In this document: positions 52,504 through 61,207 of the stretch, one piece after another
Position numbering within the stretch: the stretch's first letter is position 1
How the letters are laid out: the number at the start of each line of letters is the position of its first letter
From: Salinarimonas soli
GTDB lineage: Bacteria; Pseudomonadota; Alphaproteobacteria; Rhizobiales; Beijerinckiaceae
Assembly (NCBI RefSeq): GCF_008386575.1
Contig: NZ_VUOA01000033.1
Span: forward strand, 1-64,000
Direction of reading: 5' to 3'
Length of the DNA stretch: 64,000 nucleotides
The notes under the pieces: model-generated
Database searches by the model: none
The model's input: the letters and a program-made list of their open reading frames with translations, nothing else
Told to the model about the DNA's origin: nothing
Translations under genes and position numbers: made by a program

Positions 52504-52956
52504 TCAGGCGCCCGGCCCGAAGATCTCGCCGAAGGCGCGGATGAGGCCGCTGAGGCTCTCCTCCTCGACGAGGCCCGCCGCCTCCTCCGGCGTCGCCCAG
52601 CGGCTCGTGCGCTGGCCGCGCTCGGGCCAGCGCTCGTGCTGGCGCGAGACCTCCAGCGGGAAGACCTCGACGCAGACCGGCACGGTCGAGCCGTCCTTGA
52701 GGCGCTTGTGGTAATAGTAGAAGCCGATGCCGCGCCGGCCGATCCCGCCCTCGACGCCCGCCTCCTCGTAGGCCTCCCGCGCCGCGACCCCGTGCGGCTT
52801 CACCCCGCGCATGGGCCAGCCCTTCGGGATCACCCAGCGGCGCGTCTCGCGCGAGGTGACGAGAAGCAGCCGCAAGCCCCCGTCGGCGTCGCGCCGATAG
52901 GGCAGGGCCGCGTATTGCGTGCGCGTGACGGGCGAGGGCTTGAGGATGGTGTCCAT
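52504..52956 (-). CDS. Nudix hydrolase
   Basis: This is a 150-residue Nudix enzyme, related to the diphosphoinositol polyphosphate phosphohydrolase-like branch. The Nudix box is degenerate at its start but clear in its core: GWPMRGVKPHGVAAREAYEEAGVE minus flanks, with AREAYEEAGV carrying the metal Glu residues. It cleaves a nucleoside diphosphate linked to another group; substrate unknown. Start chosen at MDTILKPSP (52956); no strong ribosome-binding site. Confidence 0.85.
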   Translation of the reverse strand: MDTILKPSPVTRTQYAALPYRRDADGGLRLLLVTSRETRRWVIPKGWPMRGVKPHGVAAREAYEEAGVEGGIGRRGIGFYYYHKRLKDGSTVPVCVEVFPLEVSRQHERWPERGQRTSRWATPEEAAGLVEEESLSGLIRAFGEIFGPGA

Positions 52957-53307
52957 GCGAATCGATATGCAGGACGTCGATGACGGCACAATAACCTAAG
53001 CAAACAAACGGCCTGCCCGGCAATCGCGATCGGCGGTCCGTAAGCATCTTGCGGCCGCGTGCTTGCGCCGGCCTGAAGAGAGATGTCGAACCGGCCTGCG
53101 AAAGCTGGGCAGCGGCGGGCCGGGCAGATGTCGAGGCCCGTGCGGGCAAGGCTTCGATCGGCAGCGGCAGCAACGGCGGCAATATCCGCGCCTGCGCCGG
53201 GGCCCGGCGCGCACCTGGATTTGCGGGCCGCCTCGCTGATACGATACGTCCAGGCCGGCCGACGAGCCGTGAGCGCCGGGCCGTGACGAGGATCCCTGGG
53301 GAGAGCC
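52957..53307. other. intergenic region without recognised features
   Basis: About 350 bases between the divergent Nudix and cupin genes. The Nudix-proximal part is somewhat A-rich (ATAACCTAAGCAAACAAACG) and may hold its promoter. I see no repeat of the other families, no RNA and no convincing gene. Confidence 0.5.
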
Positions 53308-53865
53308 ATGCGAGAGACCCAACATCACTGGTCGCGCCCGAGCGGGATGCTGCCCAACAGCCGCTTCCCCCTCCTCGTCCATCGCGGGGCGATCCCCGGC
53401 GGCGGGGTCGAGGCCGTCAAGGCGCGCTTCCGCGAGAACGGGTGGCTCAACAACTGGAGCTATCCGGGCATCTACACCTACCCGCATTTCCACTCGACCA
53501 CCCATGAATGCCTGGGCTGCGCCGTGGGCTGGATGGAGGTGGAGCTCTTCGGTCGCGGCGGGACACGGGTGCGCATCGAGGCGGGAGACGTGATCGTCAT
53601 GCCGGCCGGCGTCTCGCACAAGATGGTGGGGTCGAGCGAGGACATCGTGATGGTGGGCGGCTACCCGGACGGCCGCGACTGGGACAACATGCAGGAGGAG
53701 GCGATCACCGAGGAGGAGCGGCGCGCGGCGGCCAAGCGCATCATGATGCTGCCCATCCCGGCGCGCGACCCGGTCACCGGCGGGCCCATGCGGGACTGGA
53801 TCGACGCCCCCTCCTCCGTCGACGCGGACCTGAACGACTTCCGCGACGCGCTGGACGCCCGGTGA
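53308..53865 (+). CDS. cupin domain-containing protein
   Basis: This is a 185-residue cupin. The metal-site strands are visible: TYPHFHSTTHECLGCAVGWM (His residues) and IEAGDVIVMPAGVSHKMV. It resembles the YjlB-type cupins of unknown function. Start ATG with GGGGAGAG upstream. It stands alone. Substrate and reaction cannot be told. Confidence 0.85.
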   Translation: MRETQHHWSRPSGMLPNSRFPLLVHRGAIPGGGVEAVKARFRENGWLNNWSYPGIYTYPHFHSTTHECLGCAVGWMEVELFGRGGTRVRIEAGDVIVMPAGVSHKMVGSSEDIVMVGGYPDGRDWDNMQEEAITEEERRAAAKRIMMLPIPARDPVTGGPMRDWIDAPSSVDADLNDFRDALDAR

Positions 53866-53914
53866 GCGGCGGCTCTCGCGCCGAGGTCCGGCAGAGCCCG
53901 GGACGGCGCGGCCC

Positions 53915-54499
53915 CTAGAAGTGCAGGAGGGTCGGCGCGACGAAGCCGAGGATCGCGAAGACCGCGCCCACGGCGCCGACCCCCGCGCCGAGGAAGGCGA
54001 GCCAGCCGATCCCCACCACCACGGAGGCCGAGGCGAGCACGATGGCGAGCTGCATGGCGGCGGAGGCGAAATCGAACATGTCGTCCTTGGCGAGCGACAG
54101 GTCGCGCAGGGCCTCGGCCGCCTTGGCCCGCGTCACGAGCTCGCGCCGGCCCTCGCCGCCGGTCGGCCCCGGCTCGCTCTCGTAGCGCGCGATGTCGGCG
54201 CGCCATTGGGCGACGAGCTTGCGGGCGGCCTCCTGGCGCTCGGGCGCCATCGCCGGCAGGTCGAGCTCGAGCCGGTCGGCGTCCGCCCGCAGCACGGTCT
54301 GGCGGATCGTCTTGGCCTGGTAGAACGACCAGAGATTCGCCGCGTCCACGTTGCTCTTCTGGGCGTCCTGCTCGGCGTTGCCGCCGGCCACCTCAATGAT
54401 GGCGAGGAGCGCCGCGAGCGTCGCGATGAGCAGGGCCACCCGCTTGGCGCCCCGCTCGTGCACCTCCGATACGTTCTCGCTCGCCTCGTGCGCCTTCAT
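53915..54499 (-). CDS. DUF4337 family membrane protein
   Basis: This is a 194-residue protein with one N-terminal helix (VALLIATLAALLAIIEVAGG, about 21-40) and two C-terminal helices near residues 145-190. The middle part is a soluble helical region facing the periplasm or cytoplasm, with NLWSFYQAKTIRQTVLRADA as the family block. It is a DUF4337 protein of unknown role. It lies downstream of ruvB on the same strand with about 75 bases between. Confidence 0.83.
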   Translation of the reverse strand: MKAHEASENVSEVHERGAKRVALLIATLAALLAIIEVAGGNAEQDAQKSNVDAANLWSFYQAKTIRQTVLRADADRLELDLPAMAPERQEAARKLVAQWRADIARYESEPGPTGGEGRRELVTRAKAAEALRDLSLAKDDMFDFASAAMQLAIVLASASVVVGIGWLAFLGAGVGAVGAVFAILGFVAPTLLHF

Positions 54500-54574
54500 G
54501 ATCCGCCCCCGTGTTTTGACCCCTCATAGACGAGGCCCGGGGCGGGCGACATCCGGCAATCGACAGAGGCGGCC

Positions 54575-55624
54575 TTAATCCTCGGCGTCGCCGCCGGCGA
54601 ACAGGCCGTATTGCGCGGCGGGGTCGCGGTTGGGCTCGGGCAGGCCGAGATGGCGGAAGGCGTGGGGGGTGAGGATGCGCCCGCGGGGGGTGCGCTGGAT
54701 GAAGCCCTTCTGGATGAGGTAGGGCTCGATGATCTCCTCGATGGCGTCGCGGGGCTCGGAGAGCGCCGCCGCGATGGTCTCGATCCCCACCGGCCCGCCG
54801 CCGAACGAGTTCGCCACGAGGGTGAGGTACTTGCGGTCCATGATGTCGAGGCCCACGGGGTCGACGTCGAGGAGGCGCAGGGCCCGGTCGGCGATCGCCC
54901 GCGTCACCTCGGCCGCGCCGTCGACGATGGCGAAATCCCGCACCCGGCGCAGGAGCCGCCCGGCGATGCGCGGGGTGCCCCGCGAGCGCTTGGCCACCTC
55001 GTTGGCGCCCTCGTCCGTCATGCCGAGGCCCAGCACCCGCGCGCCGCGCTTCACGATGAGCTCCAGCTCGTCCACCGTGTAGAATTCCAGGCGGATCGGG
55101 ATGCCGAAGCGGTCGCGCAAGGGGGTGGTGAGGAGGCCCGCGCGGGTGGTGGCGCCGACCAGCGTGAACTTCGGCAGCTCGATCTTCACCGAGCGCGCGG
55201 CCGGGCCCTCGCCGATGATGAGGTCGAGCTGGTAGTCCTCCATGGCGGGGTAGAGGATCTCCTCCACGGCGGGGTTGAGGCGGTGGATCTCGTCGATGAA
55301 GAGAACGTCCCGCTCCTCGAGATTCGTGAGCTGCGCCGCCAGATCCCCCGCCTTGGCGATGACGGGCCCGGAGGTCGAGCGGAAGTTCACGCCGAGCTCG
55401 CGGGCGACGATCTGGGCGAGCGTGGTCTTGCCTAGCCCCGGGGGCCCGACGAAGAGCACATGGTCGAGGGCATCGCCGCGGGTCTTGGCCGCGTCGATGA
55501 ACACCTGGAGATTGGCCCGCGCCGCGCGTTGGCCGGTAAACTCGGACAGCGCGAGGGGCCGGATCGACGATTCGAGATCGTCCATACGCTTCTCCGGGGT
55601 GACGAGGCGGTTGGCTTGGGTCAT
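54575..55624 (-). CDS. ruvB: Holliday junction branch migration helicase RuvB
   Basis: This is a 349-residue AAA+ motor that drives branch migration with RuvA. Walker A is in [16 protein letters not shown], Walker B in [12 protein letters not shown], and there is a [18 protein letters not shown] sensor-I block and a C-terminal winged helix. It is encoded away from ruvC-ruvA (57.3-58.5 kb), separated by a Uma2 gene and a TauE gene on opposite or same strands, so it has its own promoter. A candidate LexA box lies upstream. Confidence 0.96.
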   Translation of the reverse strand: MTQANRLVTPEKRMDDLESSIRPLALSEFTGQRAARANLQVFIDAAKTRGDALDHVLFVGPPGLGKTTLAQIVARELGVNFRSTSGPVIAKAGDLAAQLTNLEERDVLFIDEIHRLNPAVEEILYPAMEDYQLDLIIGEGPAARSVKIELPKFTLVGATTRAGLLTTPLRDRFGIPIRLEFYTVDELELIVKRGARVLGLGMTDEGANEVAKRSRGTPRIAGRLLRRVRDFAIVDGAAEVTRAIADRALRLLDVDPVGLDIMDRKYLTLVANSFGGGPVGIETIAAALSEPRDAIEEIIEPYLIQKGFIQRTPRGRILTPHAFRHLGLPEPNRDPAAQYGLFAGGDAED

Positions 55625-55696
55625 CGGGAATCCAGGTCGGTCGGGCCCGCGCGCAGCAGGCCCGAGGGCTGTACCACATATGGGGATTGGATGCGT

Positions 55697-55711
55697 GTTT
55701 CGCTTTTGTTC
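55697..55711 (-). promoter_or_regulatory. candidate LexA box upstream of ruvB
   Basis: GTTT-N7-GTTC on the plus strand (GAAC-N7-AAAC toward ruvB) matches the alphaproteobacterial LexA consensus GTTC-N7-GTTC with one mismatch. It lies 73-87 bases before the ruvB start. SOS control of ruv genes is common. Confidence 0.45.
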
Positions 55712-55784
55712 AGGGCGAAATATCGCATGAGCGCGGGGGCTTTGCGTTTATGATATTGTCTCGAAAGCCAATGCGAGGTTGCGC

Positions 55785-56366
55785 ATGATCGCCGTCCGCC
55801 AGCCCGGCTTCGAGTATATGAGCCTGGACGATTTCGAGGAGGCGCTCGCCGACAAGCCGTCGGACGAGCGCTGGGAGCTGATCGGCGGGCGAGTCGTCAG
55901 GATGATGGTCGGCGCGCGCTGGGAGCACGCTCGCATCGTCAACAACCTGTCGCGTCACGTCGGCAACGCTCTCGACGCCGCTGGGTCGTCCTGCCAGGTG
56001 TTCACCGAGACGTTCTACCTGAAGAGCCGGCCTCTCGAGGCCGCGATGCTGCCCGACGTGATGGTGGTGTGCGGCAGCCTGGAGCCCGGAGCCACCTCGG
56101 CGAGCGATCCGGCCGTATTGGTCGAGGTCATGTCGGTGGGAAGCGAGGCGCGCGACCGTTACGAGAAGTGGCACGTCTACCGCCAGCTTCCCTCGCTGCG
56201 CCACTACGTCCTCGTCACCCGCGATAGGCCGCTCGTCGAGGTGTTCGACCGTGCCGGCGAGGTCTGGACGAACCGGGAGCTGGAGGGCCTCGACGCCGCT
56301 CTCGACCTACCAGCAATCGGCGTCTCCCTCCCCTTGCGTGACATCTACGCCCGGGTCTTCGGCTGA
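55785..56366 (+). CDS. Uma2 family endonuclease-like protein
   Basis: This is a 193-residue Uma2 (DUF820) protein with a PD-(D/E)XK nuclease fold. Family features are the start MSLDDFEEALADKPSDERWELIGG, LPDVMVVCG (Asp) and AVLVEVMS (Glu), and YRQLPSLRHYVLV. The usual Lys is replaced: EVMSVGSEARDRYEKW. Uma2 genes are numerous and mobile in some phyla; their role is unclear. It lies divergent from ruvB and is flanked by a family A copy at 56396, in a less GC-rich patch, which suggests insertion (inference). Start ATG at 55785 with GAGG upstream. Confidence 0.87.
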   Translation: MIAVRQPGFEYMSLDDFEEALADKPSDERWELIGGRVVRMMVGARWEHARIVNNLSRHVGNALDAAGSSCQVFTETFYLKSRPLEAAMLPDVMVVCGSLEPGATSASDPAVLVEVMSVGSEARDRYEKWHVYRQLPSLRHYVLVTRDRPLVEVFDRAGEVWTNRELEGLDAALDLPAIGVSLPLRDIYARVFG

Positions 56367-56395
56367 GAGGCTGAGCCGGGGTAAACGATCTGCCC

Positions 56396-56515
56396 CCTCA
56401 TGCTAAGGCGCGAGCCGCTGGGGAGCCTCGGAGCACGCAGCATGGTCGTGAGCCGGAGGGGTCCCCCTGGAGCGCCCTCCGAGGCTCGCTCCGCTCGCGC
56501 CTCAGGACGAGGTGG
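56396..56515 (+). repeat. Family A element, copy 8
   Basis: Family A copy between the Uma2 stop and the TauE stop; ends CCTCATGCTAAGGCGCGAG and CGCGCCTCAGGACGAGG. It is more diverged at the left end. Confidence 0.75.
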
Positions 56516-56562
56516 GAGGGGCGAAGAGGCTCAGGACGAAGGTGGGGCTTGGGCTGCAAAGC

Positions 56563-57318
56563 TCAACCCGCAAGCCCCCGCCAGACCAGGACGGCGCCGC
56601 CGGCGAGGATGGCGATCTCCAGCATCGCGGTGTGGATCCGCACCGGCAGGCGGTGGAGCAGGGCCTTGGCCACGAAGGCGCCGGGCACCGTGGCGCAGCC
56701 GACGAGTAGCGCGAAGATCAGGAGCGGCGCCGGGAGCGCCTGGTTGAAGCCGAAGGTGGCGGCCTTGACCGTGCCGATGAGGATCGAGATCGCGGCGTCC
56801 GTCGCCACCACCGCAGGGCCTGCGAGCCCCGCCGCCATGAGGAACGACACCAGGATCACCCCGGCCCCCGAGGTGCCGCCCGTCACGAAGCCGTAGGCCG
56901 CCCCCGCCGGGACGAGCTGGCCCGCGGTGAGGGTGAAGCCCCGCTTCTGCAGGATGCGGCGCAGGGGCACGAGGGCGATCAGGGCCGAGCCGATTACGAG
57001 GGCGGCGCCCCGGGCGTCGAGCCCCGCGAAGAGCGTGGCGCCGAGCGCGGTGGGCAGGAGGGCCGCGGGCACGATCCGCGCCACGGCGCCCCAGGCCACG
57101 TACGTCCGCAGGGCGAGGAAGCGGCTCACATTGGTGAAGAGCGCGGTCACCGAGATCACCGGCACCACGTTTTCGGGGCCGATGATCGGAGCGAGCACCA
57201 GGGGCAGGAGGAGGCCCGTGCCGTAGCCCGCGAGCCCGCCGATGATGGAAGCGCCGAACGCGGTGGCGGCGACGAGCGCGATCTGCGCGAGGGTGAGGTC
57301 GGCGAGCGCGAAAGCCAT
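56563..57318 (-). CDS. TauE/SafE family sulfite/anion exporter
   Basis: This is a 251-residue membrane protein with about eight helices of the TauE/SafE/YfcA family. It has the two family repeats: SIIGGLAGYGTGLLLPLVL near the N-terminus and VTGGTSGAGVILVSFLMAAGL in the middle. The substrate may be sulfite, sulfoacetate or another small anion. It lies 13 bases after the ruvA stop on the same strand, so it is probably co-transcribed with ruvCA, which is an unusual place. Confidence 0.88.
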   Translation of the reverse strand: MAFALADLTLAQIALVAATAFGASIIGGLAGYGTGLLLPLVLAPIIGPENVVPVISVTALFTNVSRFLALRTYVAWGAVARIVPAALLPTALGATLFAGLDARGAALVIGSALIALVPLRRILQKRGFTLTAGQLVPAGAAYGFVTGGTSGAGVILVSFLMAAGLAGPAVVATDAAISILIGTVKAATFGFNQALPAPLLIFALLVGCATVPGAFVAKALLHRLPVRIHTAMLEIAILAGGAVLVWRGLAG

Positions 57319-57331
57319 CGCCGACCGCCTC

Positions 57332-57949
57332 CTACCGCGCCAGCTCGCGCAGCCCTAAGCGGATCAGGGTCTTCGCCTCCGCGTCCTCGCCCGCGCTCTT
57401 CATGGCGGCCGCCACCGCCGCGGAGGCCTGCACCTGCGGGTAGCCGAGATTGACCAAAGCCGAGACCGCGTCCGCCACGGGCCGGGGCGCGGAGCGGTCC
57501 TCCATGGCGTCGGTGAGGCGGATCAGCGCCGGGTCGACGCCCGCGAAGGCCGGCGCCTTGTCCTTCAGCTCGGCGCAGATGCGCGCCGCGAGCTTGGGCC
57601 CCACGCCGGGGCCGCGCGCGATGGAGCCCTTGTCGCCCGTCGCGATGGCGCTCGCGAGCTGCCCCGGCTCCAGCACGGAGAGGATGCCGAGCGCCACCTT
57701 GGAGCCCACGCCCTGCACGCCCTGGAGCAGGCGGAACCACTCGCGCTCGGCGTCCGTGCGAAAGCCGTAGAGGCGGATCATGTCCTCGCGCACATGGGTG
57801 TCGATGGACAGGACCGCCGCCTCGCCCACGGGGGGCAGCTTCTGGAGGGTCCGGGCCGAGCAGTGCACCACGTAGCCGACGCCGTGCACGTCGAGGATGA
57901 CGTGGTCCTCCGAATAGGAGTCCACCACGCCCTTGAGCTTACCGATCAT
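57332..57949 (-). CDS. ruvA: Holliday junction DNA-binding protein RuvA
   Basis: This is a 205-residue protein binding four-way junctions as a tetramer. Domain I (OB-fold) starts [20 protein letters not shown]. The HhH motifs are in [20 protein letters not shown] and [19 protein letters not shown]. The C-terminal domain III ([17 protein letters not shown]) contacts RuvB. It is 39 bases after the ruvC stop. Confidence 0.96.
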   Translation of the reverse strand: MIGKLKGVVDSYSEDHVILDVHGVGYVVHCSARTLQKLPPVGEAAVLSIDTHVREDMIRLYGFRTDAEREWFRLLQGVQGVGSKVALGILSVLEPGQLASAIATGDKGSIARGPGVGPKLAARICAELKDKAPAFAGVDPALIRLTDAMEDRSAPRPVADAVSALVNLGYPQVQASAAVAAAMKSAGEDAEAKTLIRLGLRELAR

Positions 57950-57988
57950 GGGATTGCATCACCTGAGGTCGGCCCTTCATGTAGGAAT

Positions 57989-58498
57989 TCAAGCCCGCAT
58001 CAGGGATGCGCCAAGAGAGCGCGCCTTGCGCTGATGGGCATGCGCGATGGCGATGGCGAGCGCGTCCGCCGCGTCCGCCGTCTTGGCGTCGGATTTCGGC
58101 AGCAGGATGCGCACCATGGCCTGGACCTGCGCCTTCTCGGCGTGGCCCACCCCCACCACGGTCTTCTTGACCTGGTTGGCGCCGTACTCGGCCACGGGCA
58201 GCCCCGCGAGCGCGGGCACGATGAGCGCCATGGCGCGGGCGTGGCCGAGCTTCAGGGTCGCCTGCGCGTCCTTGTTGACGAAGGTCTCCTCCACGGCGAC
58301 CTCGTCGGGCTCCCATTCCTCGACCACCCGCCCGATGGCCTCGAAGAGCTGCTTCAAGCGCAGCGCGAGCTCCAGGTCGCCGTCCGACTGGACGACGCCG
58401 CAGCCCAGATAGCCGAGCCGCGTGCCCTCCAGCGTGATCATGCCCCAGCCGGTCTTGCGCAGGCCGGGGTCGAGTCCGAGGATGCGGATGCGATTCAC
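57989..58498 (-). CDS. ruvC: crossover junction endodeoxyribonuclease RuvC
   Basis: This is a 169-residue Holliday junction resolvase. The acidic catalytic residues are visible: Asp in LGLDPGLRKTGWG, Glu in VAVEETFVNKDAQ, and the Asp pair in ADAADALAIAIAHAH. The start is a GTG at 58498 with a poor ribosome-binding site; no better in-frame ATG precedes it. The first gene of ruvC-ruvA-tauE. Upstream lies the RES/Xre module. Confidence 0.95.
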   Translation of the reverse strand: MNRIRILGLDPGLRKTGWGMITLEGTRLGYLGCGVVQSDGDLELALRLKQLFEAIGRVVEEWEPDEVAVEETFVNKDAQATLKLGHARAMALIVPALAGLPVAEYGANQVKKTVVGVGHAEKAQVQAMVRILLPKSDAKTADAADALAIAIAHAHQRKARSLGASLMRA

Positions 58499-58563
58499 GC
58501 GAGGGCGCCGGGGTTCGGGGTCGGGACAGGGCGAGTGGTCGCGCGGGGCGGGCGCGTTGTCAA

Positions 58564-59091
58564 TCAGGGCTCCCACGAGCGGGGGCTGCGGGGCAGGTCG
58601 CCGAGGGGATCGAGGGCCGCGACCCGCGCACCGAGTGCCGTGTTCCAGCGCCAGAGGACGAGATTCGCGCCCGCCGCGCGCGTTGAGGGGACCCGTACCC
58701 CGATCGCGCCGGCCTCGATCAGGCGGCCCGCGAGATCCCAGGTCGGAGGGCGTCCCCGCTCGATCAGGGCGATCTGCTTCCAGGGTGCGGCGAGATCGGC
58801 GGGCGTCGTGCCAAGTGCCGCGAGCGTCGCCGGATCCGTCAGGTCGAGGATGCCGCCGGCCTCGACATCGTAGGCGCACAGCATACCGGGGCGGATCCCA
58901 AGATCCTGCTCGTATTCCGCCACGGCCATCGTGAACGCCTCCGACATGTAGAGGGCAGGCGTACCGGGCGCGTTGTAGCGCCCGCCATGGCGTGCCGCCC
59001 CCTCCCCGCTCAGGGGCTGATGCGACCAGCGTGGGGCGAGCATGCGCCAGAAGCGACCGGCGACGTGGATGGGCGCGGCGCCAGGGATCAA
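58564..59091 (-). CDS. RES domain toxin (NAD-degrading type)
   Basis: This is a 175-residue RES-domain protein. Known RES toxins such as MbcT and ParT attack NAD+ or transfer ADP-ribose. The family residues are visible: Arg38 in HGGRYNAPGTPALYMSEA, Glu59 in AVAEYEQDLG and Ser136 in GVRVPSTRA. The start is a TTG that overlaps the TGA of the antitoxin gene (TTGA), so the two are translated together with antitoxin first. RES toxins are near the usual length. An NAD-degrading activity is inference from the family. Confidence 0.9.
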   Translation of the reverse strand: MIPGAAPIHVAGRFWRMLAPRWSHQPLSGEGAARHGGRYNAPGTPALYMSEAFTMAVAEYEQDLGIRPGMLCAYDVEAGGILDLTDPATLAALGTTPADLAAPWKQIALIERGRPPTWDLAGRLIEAGAIGVRVPSTRAAGANLVLWRWNTALGARVAALDPLGDLPRSPRSWEP

Positions 59092-59450
59092 CCGTAGACG
59101 CCGTCGCGCAGCATCGCGAGATGGGCGAGGACGGCTGCGCCATTGCCGGCTTCGACAAGCTCCGCGGCGGTGCGGCCGTCGAAGCCCGACAAGGGCTGAT
59201 GCCGGAACCAGACCACGGCCCGGCCCGTGTCGCCGCCCAAGAGGTCGGCAGCCGTGGAGACGATTCGGGCGATCTCGCCCAAACCCTCCTGGACGACCGC
59301 AGAATCAGGCTTTTGCGCCAGGGTGTTGCGGTGCACCTTGGCGAGGCGCGCCACCTCCGCCTGGGTGACGCGCAGGCGATCGGCGATCCGCTGGGGCGAG
59401 ATCATGCGCCGGCGGCTATCGGTCACCTCGGCCAGGAACTCGCTCAACAT
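59088..59450 (-). CDS. Xre/MbcA/ParS family antitoxin
   Basis: This is a 120-residue antitoxin with an N-terminal HTH (QRIADRLRVTQAEVARLAKV) and a C-terminal toxin-binding domain (DUF2384: VWFRHQPLSGFDGRTAAEL, then AGNGAAVLAHL). It neutralises the RES toxin by blocking its active site and represses its own operon. The perfect dyad at 59459-59479 just upstream of its start is the likely operator. It lies between yebC and ruvC. Confidence 0.9.
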   Translation of the reverse strand: MLSEFLAEVTDSRRRMISPQRIADRLRVTQAEVARLAKVHRNTLAQKPDSAVVQEGLGEIARIVSTAADLLGGDTGRAVVWFRHQPLSGFDGRTAAELVEAGNGAAVLAHLAMLRDGVYG

Positions 59451-59458
59451 GGGCGCCT

Positions 59459-59479
59459 CTTGTGCGTGACATGCACAAG
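59459..59479 (-). promoter_or_regulatory. operator dyad of the RES/Xre pair
   Basis: CTTGTGC, a 7-base spacer (GTGACAT) and GCACAAG form a perfect inverted repeat, ending 8 bases before the antitoxin start. Position and symmetry fit an autorepressor operator. Confidence 0.65.
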
Positions 59480-59501
59480 GTGAGCACTTCTCAAGCCCGG
59501 A

Positions 59502-60248
59502 TCAAGCCCCGAGCTTCGCGGCGAGCGCGTCGGAGACCTCGAAATTGGCGTAGACGTTCTGGACGTCGTCGTGCTCCTCGAGATTTTCCATGAGGCGCAC
59601 GAGCTTCTCGCCGGCCTCGTCGTCCACGTCGACGGTGGTCTGGGCCTTCCAGACGAGGGACGTCTTGCGCGGGTCGCCGAAGCGGGCCTCAAGCGCGCGG
59701 GCGACCTCGGCGAGGCTGTCGGCGGCGCAATAGACCTCGTGCCCGTCCTCGGTGGAGACCACGTCGTCGGCGCCCGCCTCGATGGCGGCCTCCAGCATGG
59801 TGTCGGCGTCGGCCTTGGCGGCGTCGAACGCCACGAGGCCGATGCGGTCGAACATGAAGGACACGGCGCCCGTCTCGGCGAGGTTGCCGCCGGACTTCGT
59901 GAAGAGCGAGCGGATGTCGGAGGCCGTGCGGTTGCGGTTGTCGGTCATCGCCTCGACGATGAGCGCCGCGCCCGCCGGGCCGTAGCCCTCGTAGCGGATC
60001 TCGTCGTAGCTCTCCGCATCGCCGCCCTGGCTCTTCTTGATCGCCCGCTCGATGTTGTCCTTGGGCATGTTCTCGGCGCGCGCGGCGAGGATCGCGGCGC
60101 GCAGGCGCGGGTTCATGTTGGGATCGGGCAAGCCCATCTTGGCTGAGACCGTGATCTCGCGGGCGAGCTTGGAGAACAGCTTGGAGCGCTGCGCGTCCAC
60201 CCGCCCCTTGCGGTGCATGATGTTCTTGAACTGCGAATGTCCGGCCAT
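59502..60248 (-). CDS. yebC: YebC/PmpR family protein
   Basis: This is a 248-residue protein of the YebC family, a translation or transcription factor conserved in bacteria. It opens with [20 protein letters not shown] and [18 protein letters not shown]. It contains [32 protein letters not shown] and [14 protein letters not shown]. In alphaproteobacteria it usually precedes ruvC directly; here the toxin-antitoxin pair lies between. Recent work links YebC to relief of ribosome stalling at proline runs. Confidence 0.95.
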   Translation of the reverse strand: MAGHSQFKNIMHRKGRVDAQRSKLFSKLAREITVSAKMGLPDPNMNPRLRAAILAARAENMPKDNIERAIKKSQGGDAESYDEIRYEGYGPAGAALIVEAMTDNRNRTASDIRSLFTKSGGNLAETGAVSFMFDRIGLVAFDAAKADADTMLEAAIEAGADDVVSTEDGHEVYCAADSLAEVARALEARFGDPRKTSLVWKAQTTVDVDDEAGEKLVRLMENLEEHDDVQNVYANFEVSDALAAKLGA

Positions 60249-60384
60249 GGCGTGTTCCGTCGGTCGTTGGGCATCGGGCCGTGCGCTCGCGGCGGCGAGG
60301 CAGGCGTCCGGGCTTAGCGGAAATGTCGCCCCGCTTATAAGGCCGGGCGCAGCGTTCGCAAAGGTTGAAGCCGGGCGCGCCGCC

Positions 60385-61203
60385 CTACTCCCACCAGTCC
60401 GGCCCCGCCTCCTGGAGATGCGGCCCGATCCGCACCGGCGCCGCCCGGACTGCAAGGCCCCGACCGTCCGTCTCCACCGCGATGCCGCACAGGGTCCCCT
60501 CACCCGTTGCCGCCTCGAGCCGGGCGCCGGGCGTCTTCTGGAGGAAGCGGCGCACGGGCTCGTCGCGGTGCATGCCGAGCACGGACTCGTAGTCGCCGCA
60601 CATGCCGGCGTCGGAGAGATAGGCGGTGCCGCCGGGCAGGATGCGGGCGTCGGCGGTGGGGACGTGGGTGTGGGTGCCAACCACGAGGCTCGCGCGGCCG
60701 TCGAGGTGGTAGCCCATGGCCTGCTTCTCGCTCGTCGCCTCCGCGTGCACGTCAACGATCACGGCATCCGCCACCTGGCCTAAGGGGCAGGCGTCGAGCT
60801 CGCGGTCGGCGGCGGCGAAGGGGTCGTCGAGGGCATCCATGTAGAGGCGGCCCATGACGTTGACCACGAGGACGCGGGCGCCGCCGCGCGCCTCCACGAG
60901 CATGGCGCCCCGACCCGGCGTGCCCGGGGGATAGTTGGCGGGGCGGACGAGGCGGGTCTGGCGGGTGATGAAGACGAGGGCCTCGCGCTGGTCGAAGCTG
61001 TGGTTGCCGAGCGTCACGGCATCGGCGCCCGCCGCGAGGATCTCGTCGCAGATCGCCTCCGTGATGCCAAAACCGCCCGCCGCGTTCTCGCCGTTGACCA
61101 CCACGCAATCGAGGAGCCAGCGCTCGCGCAGGGCCGGCAGGCGCTCCATGACGGCCTGGCGCCCCGGCCGTCCCACCACGTCGCCAAGAAAGAGAAGTCG
61201 CAT
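60385..61203 (-). CDS. YmdB family metallophosphoesterase
   Basis: This is a 272-residue calcineurin-like enzyme (TIGR00282 type). Metal-binding motifs are visible: [48 protein letters not shown] and [17 protein letters not shown]. YmdB proteins hydrolyse 2',3'-cyclic nucleotides in vitro and influence RNA and sporulation in Firmicutes. The start ATG is 4 bases after the 5-formyl-THF cyclo-ligase stop, so both are one transcript. Confidence 0.9.
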   Translation of the reverse strand: MRLLFLGDVVGRPGRQAVMERLPALRERWLLDCVVVNGENAAGGFGITEAICDEILAAGADAVTLGNHSFDQREALVFITRQTRLVRPANYPPGTPGRGAMLVEARGGARVLVVNVMGRLYMDALDDPFAAADRELDACPLGQVADAVIVDVHAEATSEKQAMGYHLDGRASLVVGTHTHVPTADARILPGGTAYLSDAGMCGDYESVLGMHRDEPVRRFLQKTPGARLEAATGEGTLCGIAVETDGRGLAVRAAPVRIGPHLQEAGPDWWE

Positions 61204-61207
61204 CGGC

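Noticed and set aside
672-56515. Repeated blocks as a CRISPR array or tandem repeat
   Set aside because: Copies are isolated, kilobases apart and in both orientations, with no regular spacers and no cas genes.
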